Assembly (NCBI GenBank): GCA_016490735.1
Contig: JAEMWC010000279.1
Location: forward strand, 632,501-696,500
Reading direction: 5' to 3'
Source of the DNA: Pachyseris speciosa
Lineage: Eukaryota; Cnidaria; Anthozoa; Scleractinia; Pachyseridae
Length of the DNA: 64,000 nt
Under the pieces are notes generated by a model. It had not been told where the DNA came from and did no database searches. It saw only the letters and a list, made by a program, of their open reading frames with translations. Below, in pieces: positions 13,401 through 23,172 of the stretch; position 1 is the stretch's first letter; each line of letters begins with the position of its first letter. The translations under genes were made by a program, and so were the position numbers.

Positions 13401-16400
13401 CAGAAGTGAAACTAGAAATTTCTCGCATACCCAATAATAAATCTCATGGCTTATATTCATGTCCAACGCAGATATTGAAGAGCTCGTCGAATGTTATCAG
13501 CAATACTCTTGCAGAATTCGTAAATCTATCTATTACGACCGGAGTATACCCGAATAAGTTAAAGATGGCAAAGATTATTCCTATCTTCAAAACAGATGAC
13601 AATACTGATCCAAACAATTATAGGCCAATTTCCTTGCTGTCTAATTTTAACAGAATCTTTGAAAAATTGATTTTTAAGAGAATGGAATCTTTCATCGAAC
13701 AAAATAATCTACTTTCTCCATCTCAATATGGCTTTCGTAAAACACTTTCAGCTCAGCATGCAATTCTAGATATTGTGAGCACCATACAGACAAACATGGA
13801 CAAACGCTTGTTCTCGTGTGGAGTTTTTATTGACCTAAAGAAAGCTTTTGACACTGTAGATCATAAAATTCTACTGCATAAGCTGGATCACTATGGTTTC
13901 CGTGGTGTCATCAATAAATGGTTTGCTTCTTAGCTACAAAACCGAACACAAACAACTCAAATTGATTCGTATGTATCTACTAGAAAAGATACTACTTGTG
14001 GTGTACCGCAAGGCTCCGTCTTGGGCCCACTACTTTTCCTAATCTATATTAACGATATTCAAGAATCGTCTGAAAAGCTTAAGTTTTTCCTGTTTGCTGA
14101 CGACACGAATATTCTATATGCTGACAAAAATCTTAGGTCACTGGAGTTAATTGTAAACCAGGAACTATGCAAACTGTATGATTGGCTGACGGCAAATAAA
14201 TTGACTCTGAATATAAAAAAAACAAACTTCGTCATATTTTCTCCTGCTCAAAGAAAACTTACCTACCAACCTAAAATTATGATGTTTGATAACGAGCAAA
14301 ATAAAAATGTAGCTTTAGAATGGAAGAAGTTCGTAAAATATCTAGGGATCCTAATTGATAATAATTTATCTTGGAAACACCATATTGATCATATATCAAT
14401 TAAAATTAGCCGAACCATAGGTTTAATATCTAAACTACGTCATTTTGTTCCAAAACACACTATTATAAATATCTATCGATCCCTTATTGCACCTTATTTA
14501 AGCTATGGTCTGATAGCTTGGGGCCAAGCATGTAAATCATATCTTGATAAGCTTCTCAAGCTGCAAAAACGTGCACTCCGCTTTATTTATTTTTCTGACT
14601 ACAATCAGCATGCAATTCCTCTCTTTTCCGATGCCGGGGTCTTACCTCTACAATTTTCTTATTATGAACTTACAGCTAACTTGATGTTTGACATTAGACA
14701 CAGAAATGCACCTAGAAATATTCGAGACCTGTTTCAAGACATTTCTAATATTCACTCTTATAATACCCGATCCTCTGCTTCGAACAACTTTTACACACAA
14801 CGCTCTAGACTCTCTGTTCAACTAAACTCGTTTTCTAGAATTGGAACAACAATTTGGAACGAGATGCCTCTTACATTAAGAAATCTTTCAAAATATGACT
14901 TTAAAAGAAAAATTAAAAGAGCACTTTTCGATATTCTGACCTCGGAGGACTCTTATCTCGATATACGAAACATCATACAAAAGGTCAAGTTTTCTTAAAA
15001 TTTTGTTGCGTTTTCGGAATAATAAGTATCGTCCTAATTGTATTGCAGATTTAGATCTATTAAGTATTTTTGTAAAAATAAGATATCTAATAGCGCTTTC
15101 TCTTCATATGGTACTAATTAACTCACAAACTTAATTTTATAATTTATACACTTGTACATTTATCTTCCTGATTTCTGTAAACTTGCCTACCTACTCTTTT
15201 TAGTTAAAACATGACCCACCTAGACTAGCATCAGCTACCTGTGGGCATGTCGAATTTGTAAAAAAATACTAATTAGAAAAATAAAGAACTAAGAAGAACT
15301 AAGAACTAACTAAGAACAGATGATTTATGATCGAATTTGTCTACACTTTAAACAGGGACGCATTTTTCATGAAAGAGGGATATTGGAGCAAGCGAGTGGA
15401 TGTGCAGCGAGCACCGGTGCAATCATCGGAACTCACCGTCAACCTCATCAGTCAGGACTATGGTAACACTAAACTTTAAACCCTAACCCTAACCAAAGAG
15501 ACAGCACAGTGCCCGTGTTTCCTAACGATACAGTATTTCGCCTTGTAATTTGTAAAGTAAAGAAAGTTTAAAGACGAGTGAGATGCATTTTCTTGTTTCG
15601 TTTGCAGTTGGTTTAGATGTGAGTACGACCTATACACCTTCATATACTTGCAACCGGTCATATCTCACTGTAAGTGTATCAGCAATCTTTATTTTTACAG
15701 GAAGTCTTAAGGTAGATGCCGGTTGGATATCATAGGAAATCGCAAGTTGTTGTATGTATCAGTAAAAATGTTCTAAATTCACTGGTAACTTTGAACATCA
15801 ATGGATTTTCTATTTAGGGTAAAGTGATTTTCATTCTTTCTTTTTTCTTTTTTTCTTTTTCTTTTTTTTTTCTCAGGTAAAAAGAGAACCACGACCAAGT
15901 ACCCCACAAGGTGCAAGAAGCACTACATCCAACTCAATGTTAGGTAGGTAGACATATAAACTCCTACTGAGCATGTCAACAAAAATATTATTCGCAGCAG
16001 ACCCCCTCGATCTCCATCACCGGTTATCTCAAATCACTCGCTATCTCGAGTATGAACGTCCATTAATGCCTTCAAAATTAAAATGCTAAAATCGACTTAC
16101 AGCTGAACTTGTTTGTGTTTCCACTCACTAGAAAGAACAGGTCCTACCACATCGAAAGTCGACGCCCCCAGAGTTCCATGCAGTCACCGCTGTCTCAACA
16201 AGGAAATATATCCTTTGAGGAAAACATAACAGTGCCATCATCAGTGATCAAATATTTCCAATTAATACAAATTAACAAAGATTGTAAATGTGTGGTGTCA
16301 ACTATAACGTAGTCCCAGTCCTTATTTCTGTAGCTAAATTCTTCTTCCTTAATAAAACGTACATGTGGTCATGACTGCTGCAAACAAGGGGTTATTTTAA

Positions 16401-16909
16401 AGGCAAAGAGGATGAAACCAGAGGCAAGCAATTATAATGTTAAGTAAAGTAACTAACCGCCGACCGGTTAGCTCAGTAGTAGAGCACCGGACTACCGTGC
16501 GGGAGGTCGCGCGTTCAAAACGTCGTGCCGGACCAACACTCAGGGTCTTTAAATAATTGAGGAGAAAGTGCTGCCTTTGTAATAACAACTGCAAACGGTT
16601 AGACTTTCTAGTCTTCTCGGATAAGGACGATAAGCCGTAGGCCCCGTCTCACAATTCTTCATAATTCTCTGATTCTATGGGACGTAAAAGAACCACTAGG
16701 GACGTTAGTGACCACCCCTTGTGTCTGTCTTAAGCTGATATTGACATTACGGGGGCACTCATAACTCAACTTCATTAATTGTAAACTGCGTTATAAGCAG
16801 TCTGGCAAAGTCCCCCGGCCAGTGTTGTAATGCGCATTTGAATATTACATAGAAAATGCGCAATATAAATGTGATATATTATATTATATCATCATTATTA
16901 TTATTATTA

Positions 16910-16970
<61 letters not shown>

Positions 16971-18407
16971 GCTCCAGGATGAATACCAGGACACTTCCCT
17001 TTTGTCAATTAACTTGTTATTTCTCTTTACAATGATCAGGACAAGGAAACAATGCGTTTACCTTCGCCGTCACAGCCAAGTAAAGGTAACTTCATTACAT
17101 ATGAATGACCTGGCTAAACGTCTAAACCCGCTATTGACTTCCCATCCCTTCTGGATGAGTGTCCGCCCACCCACCCCTCCGACATTATATGCCAGATGGT
17201 GTAATGTTACCCCGGGAAAGTTACCATCCAAGATAGAGGCAACTCTATAGAAGCTGTACAGTCATTCTTTGCTACACAGACTAGAAGATACATGTACGAA
17301 ACCAGTAAGAGAATACGAGTTTTGTGTTTGGAGCTCCGTTCAATTTCCTACAGATCCCGCAGGAAGAAAGACTGTAGAAGTGGCAGAGCAAAATCATATG
17401 GATTCGTTTCTAAGGAGCCTTCACCAAAGGACTCAAGCGATACCTGGAACACCTGCTGCCAAACGCTTGAAGGTATTTCTTCATTGCATATGTGGAGGGA
17501 GATGGGGACGAGAGATTGAGTTTCCAGACGATAAACTGCTTCCACTCACCAAAAACTAGCTATGATCTGCTTAATAAATAAATGGATTTCATTTGTCAGT
17601 ACGACTTACAGCTGGACTTGTTTGTGTTTCCACTCTGATAACGCACGGATGATGTCAAAACGTGGTAAGAACAAAGAAGTACGCTACTAGGGTGACTGAT
17701 GTTCTTATCGCGTTTTAACGTCCTCCGTGCGCAGGGTACACAGGGTCTATACTGGTCTATACTTTAATCGTAAACTCCTGGACCAATCAAAACGTGAGGT
17801 TTACACGGTCCACTGTATAAATAAGTGTGTTTGTTCCTTTAATACCTTGCTGCTATTGCTATTGTTGCACCTCAATATGTACTAGTATTATTGGAGTCCC
17901 TTTTGTTACAGATGTCAGTGCCCGAAGCTGCACGCACCAATTTTGTGGATCTTACTCTCGATGAGAGATTTGGTTACACACACAAGAACTCTTATGGTTA
18001 TAACCATCAAGTGAATAACTGTCAAGTGAAGGACGAGATTGAAGATGCTTCCGCTGAAAGAGATGCTGAAAGAAGTTGGGAAGAAATTGACTGGCATAAA
18101 ACACAAGTGGAAGAACAGCATAAATTAAGAGAACAGCCAACAAACGATGACGGTATTTTTAACCTCTGATTAATGTTGTTACCTTTACTGGATGGATTAC
18201 ATGCATGCTTCATTCCCAAATAAAGCACTTGCAATACCCATGGGGCAATAATAAGTTAGCAAATACAAATATGATCACACGTGGAAGGTGTATATCAATT
18301 AATAAATACCTCAAAACAATGTCATGGCGCACTCGAAACACAGTTCAAGCAAACGTGTCTGCTATGCTAAATTTTCAACAATGGGGTACGTATATTAACC
18401 ACTGTTC

Positions 18408-18441
<34 letters not shown>

Positions 18442-21400
18442 TGTGATCGTCATCATCATCACCATCACCACCATCATCGTCTTCTTCATCATCATCATCG
18501 TCACCGTCTTCTTCTTCTTCATCATCATCGTCATCGTCATCGTCATTGTTATCGTCACAGAGATCATCAACATCATCACTTGCGTCTATTGAGGGCTCAT
18601 TAGTTTACTTTATTTCCTCAGATTGTTTTGATGGTGACCTGCCCCGCTTCAGTGTCGATGAATTGTGGAATGACGACGAACTTGCATTGGCTCTAAGTAA
18701 TGATTACGACTTGTTCGCCAGCCCAGTCGTTCAGAATCCAGACCCAAAGAAACAGAATGTGTCCCACTCACACTACTTTAAGCCTGCTGAATCAGAGAGA
18801 AGTCAGAGAAATTCCCTTGAAATCAAACAACCACCTTCCAGAAGCTCGCAATTTATAATTGGATCCCAGGCGGGAAAAGGAAGGAGCGCATTTGCCTCAG
18901 TTAGCAGCAGTCAGTCCAATAGCAAATTTAAAAGACTTTTATCATCTCTGTTTCACACGTCTGGTGTGGATCGTGCTTCTGATTTGGCAAATAACTGCGT
19001 GAGGGGCTCGCGTGGACGTTCACGTCCTATTTCGCCCCCAACACATACCTCAGGATCAACAGATCCTGATATGACAAACTACTCTGGGAGCCCCGGAAGA
19101 ATTTCGTCATTACCAACCTCCCCCGGATCGGATGACTTTGAGCCACCAAGCCACACAGGGACTGCAAGACGTGCATACAGTGACCAATGGGAATTTCGCA
19201 CAGACGGTAAAGCAAATCAAATTGCCACTGGGACAATTCATGAAGATGAAAAATGGAGCTCTTTAACAGAAGAACTTCTACCAGATGAGTTGGAGGACGA
19301 TGACTGGGTAATTTCTCCTGTTCGTTCAACGCCTTGGGCTCAAGGAAATATTTCCATAATAAGCCAGAAAGATATCAATCCAACGAATAGCTCGGTTTGT
19401 TCGACCATGCAAGGAAGAAAAGATGAACGTGGAATTTTCTTCAAGGAAAAACGTGTTCCTCTGGCTAATGGCGAGTTCAGTGAAGAAGGATCTATGGTAC
19501 AAAGGTACATGAAGTGAATACAGAGTAATTTAATCTAACAAATAACTCAACTTAGAACGATAATAGAAATGAAGGGATGAATAGACATTTCGCTGAAGTG
19601 ATGGAAAAGCTAAAGTAATCTATGCCCAACTCCTTTAAGCGAGGAGGTGAAGTTGAGAGCGCATTCTACCAATATGGCCTGTGTGTTTCCCTAAACCAGG
19701 ATCGGGATACATTTATCTATCTGGGGCCAGTTGCTCGAAGCAAGGTTAGAACTAACCGGGGTTAATTACCATGAAAACCAATAGGTTTTACTACATCTTA
19801 ACCAATGGTTAGCGCTAACCATGCTTCGAACAACTCAGCCCTGATTTTTTGTTTCCTTTTTGTTTCAGTCCCATTCGTTCTTCTTTCTTTTGTTCCAGAT
19901 TGTTAATCAGGTAAGTAAAGACACTTTTTGTAGCAAGCAGATAACGTGCAGCATAATAATTAGCATGTGCCAGAAAAAAAAAATTAGCATATTAATTAAA
20001 ATAGTATATCTTTATTGCCGCGGAAAAGACCCATTGTGAAACGTTACCCCTAAAGGTCTTCCTTTTTCCACGTCAGGGCAAAAATTCGTCATCATCTCTC
20101 ATCGTCGTCGTCATCATCATCATCACTCTCATCGTCCACCACTCTTATCGTCAAAAATATTGCTTCATTGAGAACTGCCATAAACATAGTGAATTCATTT
20201 GGTGCTATTTCCGGTTTGCAACTCAACAGGAAAAAACAAAAGCTATGTGGATTGGTGCTGCAAGCAAAAATAAGACAGACATTTTGGAATTTAAGTGCCC
20301 TAAAGATCCCATTAAATTCCTTGGAACTTTCCTCTCTCATAATGAATCTGAAAATAATAAACATAACTTCTTTATTAAAATAAAGAAAATGGAGACTAAG
20401 CTCCATATATGGTTGTCGCGTGACCTGACACTTTTTGGAAGAACTTTATTAGCAAAGTCTTTTGGCTTATCTCAGCTTATATACAAGGCTTCTATGCTAC
20501 CAGTGCCAGAAGCAGTAACTCAACAAACTCAAAGTAAATTGTTTGCCTTCCTATGGAAGTCTTCCTATGCAAGTCCTAGTACGCCCTCTTTCCAAAGGTG
20601 GCCTTGGTTTTCCATGCTTTAGAACTGCTGTTAAAGCACTACGCCTTAGTTGGATAGGCAGACTGTTAAGCGATACCAATGATATCTGGAAGGCAATCCC
20701 TAACCACTATTTTGAAAAACATTGTGACTGACTACAGTGTCAAAACCTTGGCTAACCAGCTTCCCCTTTTTTACTATGAACTCCTTGAATATTTCCAAGA
20801 TTTATACAGCAACTACGAGGCTCCTCTGAGTCGTGAATTCATTTTATGGAACAATAAAGAGGTATTGATTGAAAAGAAATCAGTTTTTTGGAAGACATGG
20901 ATGGAAAAAAACGTTATTTTCGTACAGGATTTGCTCACAAGTCAGGGTAACTTTCTTTCGTTACAAGAATTCAGGAAAAAATACAACATAAATGTTAATT
21001 TCCTGCAATATTTGCAAATCACCTCGGCCATCCCTGCGTGGCGCAAAAACCAGGCCTCGATAAATAAGGCTCTTCAGCAGCTAAGTTCGCTCCACAGGAA
21101 CTTTGATTACAAACTCTCTAAAGATATTACTTTTGACCTTAGGGAAATGCAATGTAAGCAATTTTATAAATTTTTTATAGAAGCAATCGATATAGAACCC
21201 ACTGCAATTAAATCTTGGCAGAAAAACACCCTAAAATTGTTGAATAATGGGCATTTTGCATTCAAAGCACTTATAAAATAACACGCGACAACAAATTAAG
21301 ACAATTCGACTTTAAACTATTGCACAGAATTCTAGTCACTAATAAGGAACTAAAATACTATGGACTAACAAATTGTGAGAAGAGTTCTATGTGCGACAAG

Positions 21401-22047
21401 ATCGATTCCATTGAACATGCTTTCCTTGAGTGTCAGCCGTTCTTAAATTTATGCGAGAAATCCATTCAATGGTTTAACGATTTGCATAAAACTAATGTGA
21501 TTCTCACGCCTTTACAGATATTTTCCAATCTATCAACTCCAGTTTCTAATCTTTCTAATAATCACACCAAAGACCTGAGTCTTCTCCTGCTCTATTCAAA
21601 ACAATATTATTATGCCTGCAAGACAATGCAAAAGAAATTGGACGTTTCGGAATTTATCTCTAAATTAAGTCTGCAGCTAGAAATAGATAAGTAAGCTTGG
21701 CGTAACCATGTGACCCCCATACCCCCTCCCTTCCTAGAATCTTAATATAATATGTAATGGGTAACACGCTTTGTAAACGTAAGACATTGTTAAACATATT
21801 CTATATGCGTAATGACCACTTGTAAAGTTTTACTCATGTTCTGTTTATTTTTATTTAAATTGTTTACAGAAATAAAATTCTGGAAAAAAAAAATCAAAAA
21901 ACCACTCTCATCGTCACATCACCCCTCATCGTCATCTTTCATCATCATCTCTCATCTTCTGCATGCTCATTCTTTCATTTTTGTGACAGTGAGCAAGAAA
22001 ACGAGGAACAAGACGCCTTCGCTGGAATTTTCAATGGATTATTGTGA
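1..22047 (+). CDS. HFM1: HFM1/MER3-type meiotic ATP-dependent DNA helicase, 5' incomplete, 40 exons in window
   Basis: HFM1 (Mer3) is a nuclear superfamily 2 (Ski2-like) helicase that promotes crossover formation in meiosis; that role is family knowledge. The joined exons give, in order, a Walker A motif APTGSGKT (exon 1405-1608), a DEVH box split between 3080-3160 and 3552-3713, SATIP (motif III), the block YHHAGLDPTDRR, and motif VI QMIGRAGRPQ (6189-6308). A winged-helix/Sec63-like region, a Cys/His cluster ending HDCC and a Ser-rich tail ending GIFNGLL follow. All exon junctions inferred by eye are phase-consistent and no stop or frameshift falls in the reading frame, so the gene looks functional. 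The start lies upstream of the window. Exon lists are in the three sub-entries. A U5 snRNP or ASCC3-type Ski2 helicase is less likely because there is a single helicase cassette and the C-terminal motifs are HFM1-like. Confidence 0.93.
176..366 (+). mobile_element. tRNA-derived SINE (tRNA-Thr-like head)
   Basis: The head has a 7-bp acceptor stem pairing, an A box TAGCTCAGTTGGTTAGAG and a B box GGTTCAAACCCC, with GGT at the anticodon position. The anticodon stem has two mismatches, and the unit continues without a terminator into a fixed tail (TTTTTTTCAGGCTTC, then a region with a GCAATTGC palindrome). It is therefore a SINE, not a tRNA gene. It lies in HFM1 intron 1. Confidence 0.8.
1023..1404 (+). 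other. U12-type GT-AG intron in HFM1
   Basis: The donor GTATCCTTT (1023-1031) is a perfect minor-class 5' site. TTTTCTTTAAC (1382-1392) matches the minor-class branch consensus 12-14 nt before the acceptor CAG at 1402-1404. Splicing gives SVSEIP-NPFRSVFSKFPYFN, the expected HFM1 sequence just before the Walker A motif. The intron carries a (TAA)n microsatellite. Confidence 0.82.
1110..1154 (+). repeat. (TAA)n microsatellite
   Basis: About 15 uninterrupted TAA units lie inside the U12-type intron of HFM1. Confidence 0.95.
2005..2078. repeat. Short inverted repeat
   Basis: GTGTTTTATCAAGTTTAAAACAC is followed about 20 nt later by TTAGGACTTGATAAAACAC, its approximate reverse complement. This resembles a degraded MITE end pair in an HFM1 intron. 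Confidence 0.5.
3764..4079. mobile_element. Fold-back (hairpin) element with ~130-nt arms
   Basis: The left arm runs from CTAGATAAAG (3764) to TTTTACCAAT (3905) and is almost perfectly complementary to 3924-4079. The loop is about 18 nt (3906-3923). An 11-nt indel and a few substitutions separate the arms. It carries no coding capacity; the open frames over it are products of the palindrome. It is a fold-back MITE in an HFM1 intron, between exons 3552-3713 and 4151-4197. Confidence 0.85.
7275..7740 (-). mobile_element. LINE 3'-end fragment (CR1/L2-like), antisense
   Basis: Read on the minus strand, an open frame at 7524-7718 encodes DILKKWNELSNDIRIK, like the C-terminal end of CR1/L2-type reverse transcriptase proteins. 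It is followed by a non-coding tail ending in (ATTC)n at about 7283-7296. The rest of the element is missing. It sits in the intron before exon 7844-7977. Confidence 0.6.
7844..12378 (+). CDS. HFM1: HFM1 exons 17-30: winged-helix and Sec63-like region
   Basis: Inferred exons: 7844-7977, 8196-8243, 8635-8715, 9205-9296, 9671-9777, 9895-9942, 10050-10113, 10578-10611, 10707-10788, 10911-10957, 11224-11309, 11445-11477, 11778-11828, 12218-12378. Recognisable family blocks are LHHHLIEHLNAEIVL, FPINGRIKTT, KIFRAGQRITR, LWENSKFVSRQLEKIG, VNRHPPFGNQ and IGDADNKVVFKQ. I chose the donor at 10114 (after ACG) over the earlier GT at 10108 because it restores the family's spacing before KIFRAG. Several exons are very short (33-48 nt). 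In Ski2-like helicases this region forms the winged-helix and ratchet elements that guide DNA through the motor (family knowledge). Confidence 0.9.
10336..10400 (+). repeat. (GATT)n microsatellite
   Basis: Tandem TTGA/GATT tetranucleotides, interrupted once, lie in the HFM1 intron after exon 10050-10113. Confidence 0.9.
12536..15318 (+). mobile_element. 5'-truncated CR1/L2/Jockey-type LINE in HFM1 intron 30
   Basis: The element holds the C-terminal end of an endonuclease domain (DKPTHVRSTSATLIDNIF, SDHFSQF), a full reverse transcriptase and a C-terminal segment. The 3' UTR ends in an AAGAACT-type tail (about 15283-15317). It lies wholly inside the intron between exons 12218-12378 and 15356-15462, in the same orientation as the gene. 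The 5' boundary is where the recognisable frame begins; I could not define target-site duplications. Confidence 0.8.
12542..14998 (+). pseudogene. LINE ORF2 (endonuclease C-terminus + reverse transcriptase) with one in-frame stop
   Basis: A single frame is open from 12542 to 14998 except for one TAG at 13931-13933 after KWFAS. Motifs in order: IPIFKTDD..NNYRPISLLS, QYGFRK, FIDLKKAFDTVDH, GVPQGSVLGPLLFLIYIND (after the stop), FADDTN with the catalytic DD, and a C-terminal segment. Conserved RT residues are present and no frameshifts are visible, so the copy is young and disabled by the stop and by 5' truncation. It is an element-derived gene, not host coding sequence. Confidence 0.85.
15356..22047 (+). 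CDS. HFM1: HFM1 exons 31-40: C-terminal region with Cys/His cluster and acidic tail
   Basis: Inferred exons: 15356-15462, 15608-15618 (11-nt microexon), 15877-15943, 16132-16207, 16363-16390 (28 nt), 17040-17085, 17354-17472, 17912-18152, 18622-19504, 21990-22047. The Cys/His cluster PCSHRCLNKE-ICGHDCCK is assembled only if the intron 16208-16362 is removed as an AT-AC intron. The 883-nt exon 18622-19504 encodes a Ser/Thr-rich disordered tail with an acidic stretch near DELEDDDWV. The last exon joins AG (19504) to T (21990) and ends GIFNGLL-stop, resembling the conserved end of HFM1 proteins. If it were skipped, the previous exon would read three more codons to a stop at 19517. A possible AATAAA poly(A) signal lies at 22437-22442. 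Confidence 0.85.
16093..16131 (+). repeat. Short direct repeat unit A (intron end of HFM1)
   Basis: The 34-nt block beginning CGACTTACAGCTGAACTTG, which forms the polypyrimidine/acceptor region of exon 16132-16207, recurs with one mismatch at about 17602-17635. Confidence 0.75.
16208..16362 (+). other. U12-type (minor spliceosome) AT-AC intron in HFM1
   Basis: The intron begins ATATCCTTT, the textbook U12 AT-AC donor, at 16208. It ends in AC at 16361-16362, with the branch-site match TTCCTTAAT at 16345-16353 about 10 nt before the acceptor. No GT donor exists in this frame before a TAA at about 16227, so a major-class splice cannot continue the exon. Removal joins NKE-I to CGHDCCK and restores a Cys/His motif expected in HFM1. 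Phases on both sides agree. Confidence 0.88.
16459..16870 (+). mobile_element. tRNA-derived SINE, second family
   Basis: A tRNA-like head (GGTTAGCTCAGTAGTAGAG A box; GTCGCGCGTTCAAAA B box) runs into a long unique body (CACTCAGGGTCTTTAAATAA) and an (ATT)n-rich 3' end at 16890-16970. The head is degenerate and has no independent tRNA fold. This family differs from the SINE at 176. Confidence 0.75.
16888..16970 (+). repeat. (ATT)n microsatellite
   Basis: Long ATT array with one CATT interruption, probably grown from the A/T-rich tail of the preceding SINE. Confidence 0.95.
18409..18560 (+). repeat. (CAT)n/(CTT)n compound microsatellite
   Basis: CAT, CGT and CTT triplets fill the end of the intron before exon 18622-19504. 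Read in frame they give a spurious poly-His ORF. Confidence 0.9.
19723..19842. mobile_element. Short inverted-repeat MITE (~120 bp)
   Basis: GGGCCAGTTGCTCGAAGCA at the left is matched inverted by TGCTTCGAACAACTCAGCCC at the right, with arms of about 37 nt. It lies in the last HFM1 intron. Confidence 0.7.
20138..21916 (+). mobile_element. 5'-truncated L1/Tx1-like LINE with 16-bp target-site duplications
   Basis: ACCACTCTTATCGTCA (20138-20153) and ACCACTCTCATCGTCA (21901-21916) flank the element. It is therefore 20154-21900 and ends in a poly-A run (about 21885-21900). Frames encode the last RT segment (SGLQLNRKK, IKFLGTFLSHN) and a C-terminal domain with a CCHC-like knuckle (C..IEHAFLEC). It is broken by frameshifts near 20240, 20610, 20700 and 21280. 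It inserted into a TCATCG-rich tract in the last HFM1 intron. Confidence 0.8.
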
Positions 22048-23172
22048 GAATGAAAAGGAATGAACTCAGGTGAAAACAATGCGAAATTGTGTCTCATTTC
22101 ACATCTTAACTACTATTTGCACCAGAAGAAATGTATTGTATATTCGCTTTCTACAAAACATTGGTTGCTTGTTTGCTACCCAGACTACGTTAAATATCCA
22201 TTTTATTTTTAGCGCACTTTTAACTCACGACCCTAACTTTGGTAATACCGATCCCAGATGATCATGCGTACTTTGATTTGCGACCTGACCGGCGTGTTTA
22301 CCTGCGCCTCGAAAGGTACGCGCAAAACGGGGTTGCAGAGCAAGGTACAGATACTAAGTGATACTAGGCGGGAATACAAACGGCACGCTTGTTAATTCAT
22401 AGTTTCAACATTTCAATTCATTATATTTTGTGAACCAATAAAATAACTTAATTCATTGTCTTTCGTCTAAGTCCATCTGAGTGCCGCATCACAGCTTGTA
22501 AACTTATTCGCTGTGCGCACCCTTAAGAAATAAATAAATCATACTTAGCTTACAAAATTACAAATACATCTTCGTTTCGTCAAATTCAATGCTATTGTTG
22601 TCTTATATTTTACAAAATATTAGTTTAAATCCCATTGTCTAACAAATTACTTTGTCCTACCAAAGTCATTGATCAGTAGACGCAAACTCGGCCTCTGAGT
22701 GAAGAACAAAACAAGAAACAAACCAAACAGTAACGCCTTTTTTAAAAAACGACAACAAACTGAAACGACAAAATTCTAAGTCCAAAAGCATGAACAATAC
22801 AACTAAACTACTTGTTTTTCTTAAATACGAATGAAATTCATCTTATTTTTCAATGTATAATCGAGGAGGGAAAGGCACAATAATAGATTCAAACGCCTTC
22901 AAAAATATTCTAATTTCCTCTAGAATTATTAATATCTCACAACACCATTACCTAAACTAACTGTCCTTACAATTATGACTATTCTTTAACCTTGCAATTA
23001 CTATCTTTTGCCACAAGCTAATGGTCAGGGATAGGCCGTTTGAACCTGGGTTCGTATGACCTAATTGTCGTAGAAACATTTTAACAGTATGGGCTGTAAC
23101 ATTAAATGTTATGTATACAGAATTATATCACAAGGCCCTGTTGTGTTCGCAAGGCGATATATCCCCAAATTA
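22048..23172. other. Intergenic, HFM1 3' flank
   Basis: Likely 3' UTR to about 22460 (AATAAA at 22437-22442), then AT-rich sequence with no ORF, repeat or RNA gene that I can identify. Confidence 0.5.

Noticed and set aside
15478..15495. Telomere repeat (CCCTAA)n
   Set aside because: Only two to three units, in an intron; too short to be meaningful.
18205..18603. Poly-His ORF of 132 aa
   Set aside because: Encoded by a CAT/CTT microsatellite within an HFM1 intron.
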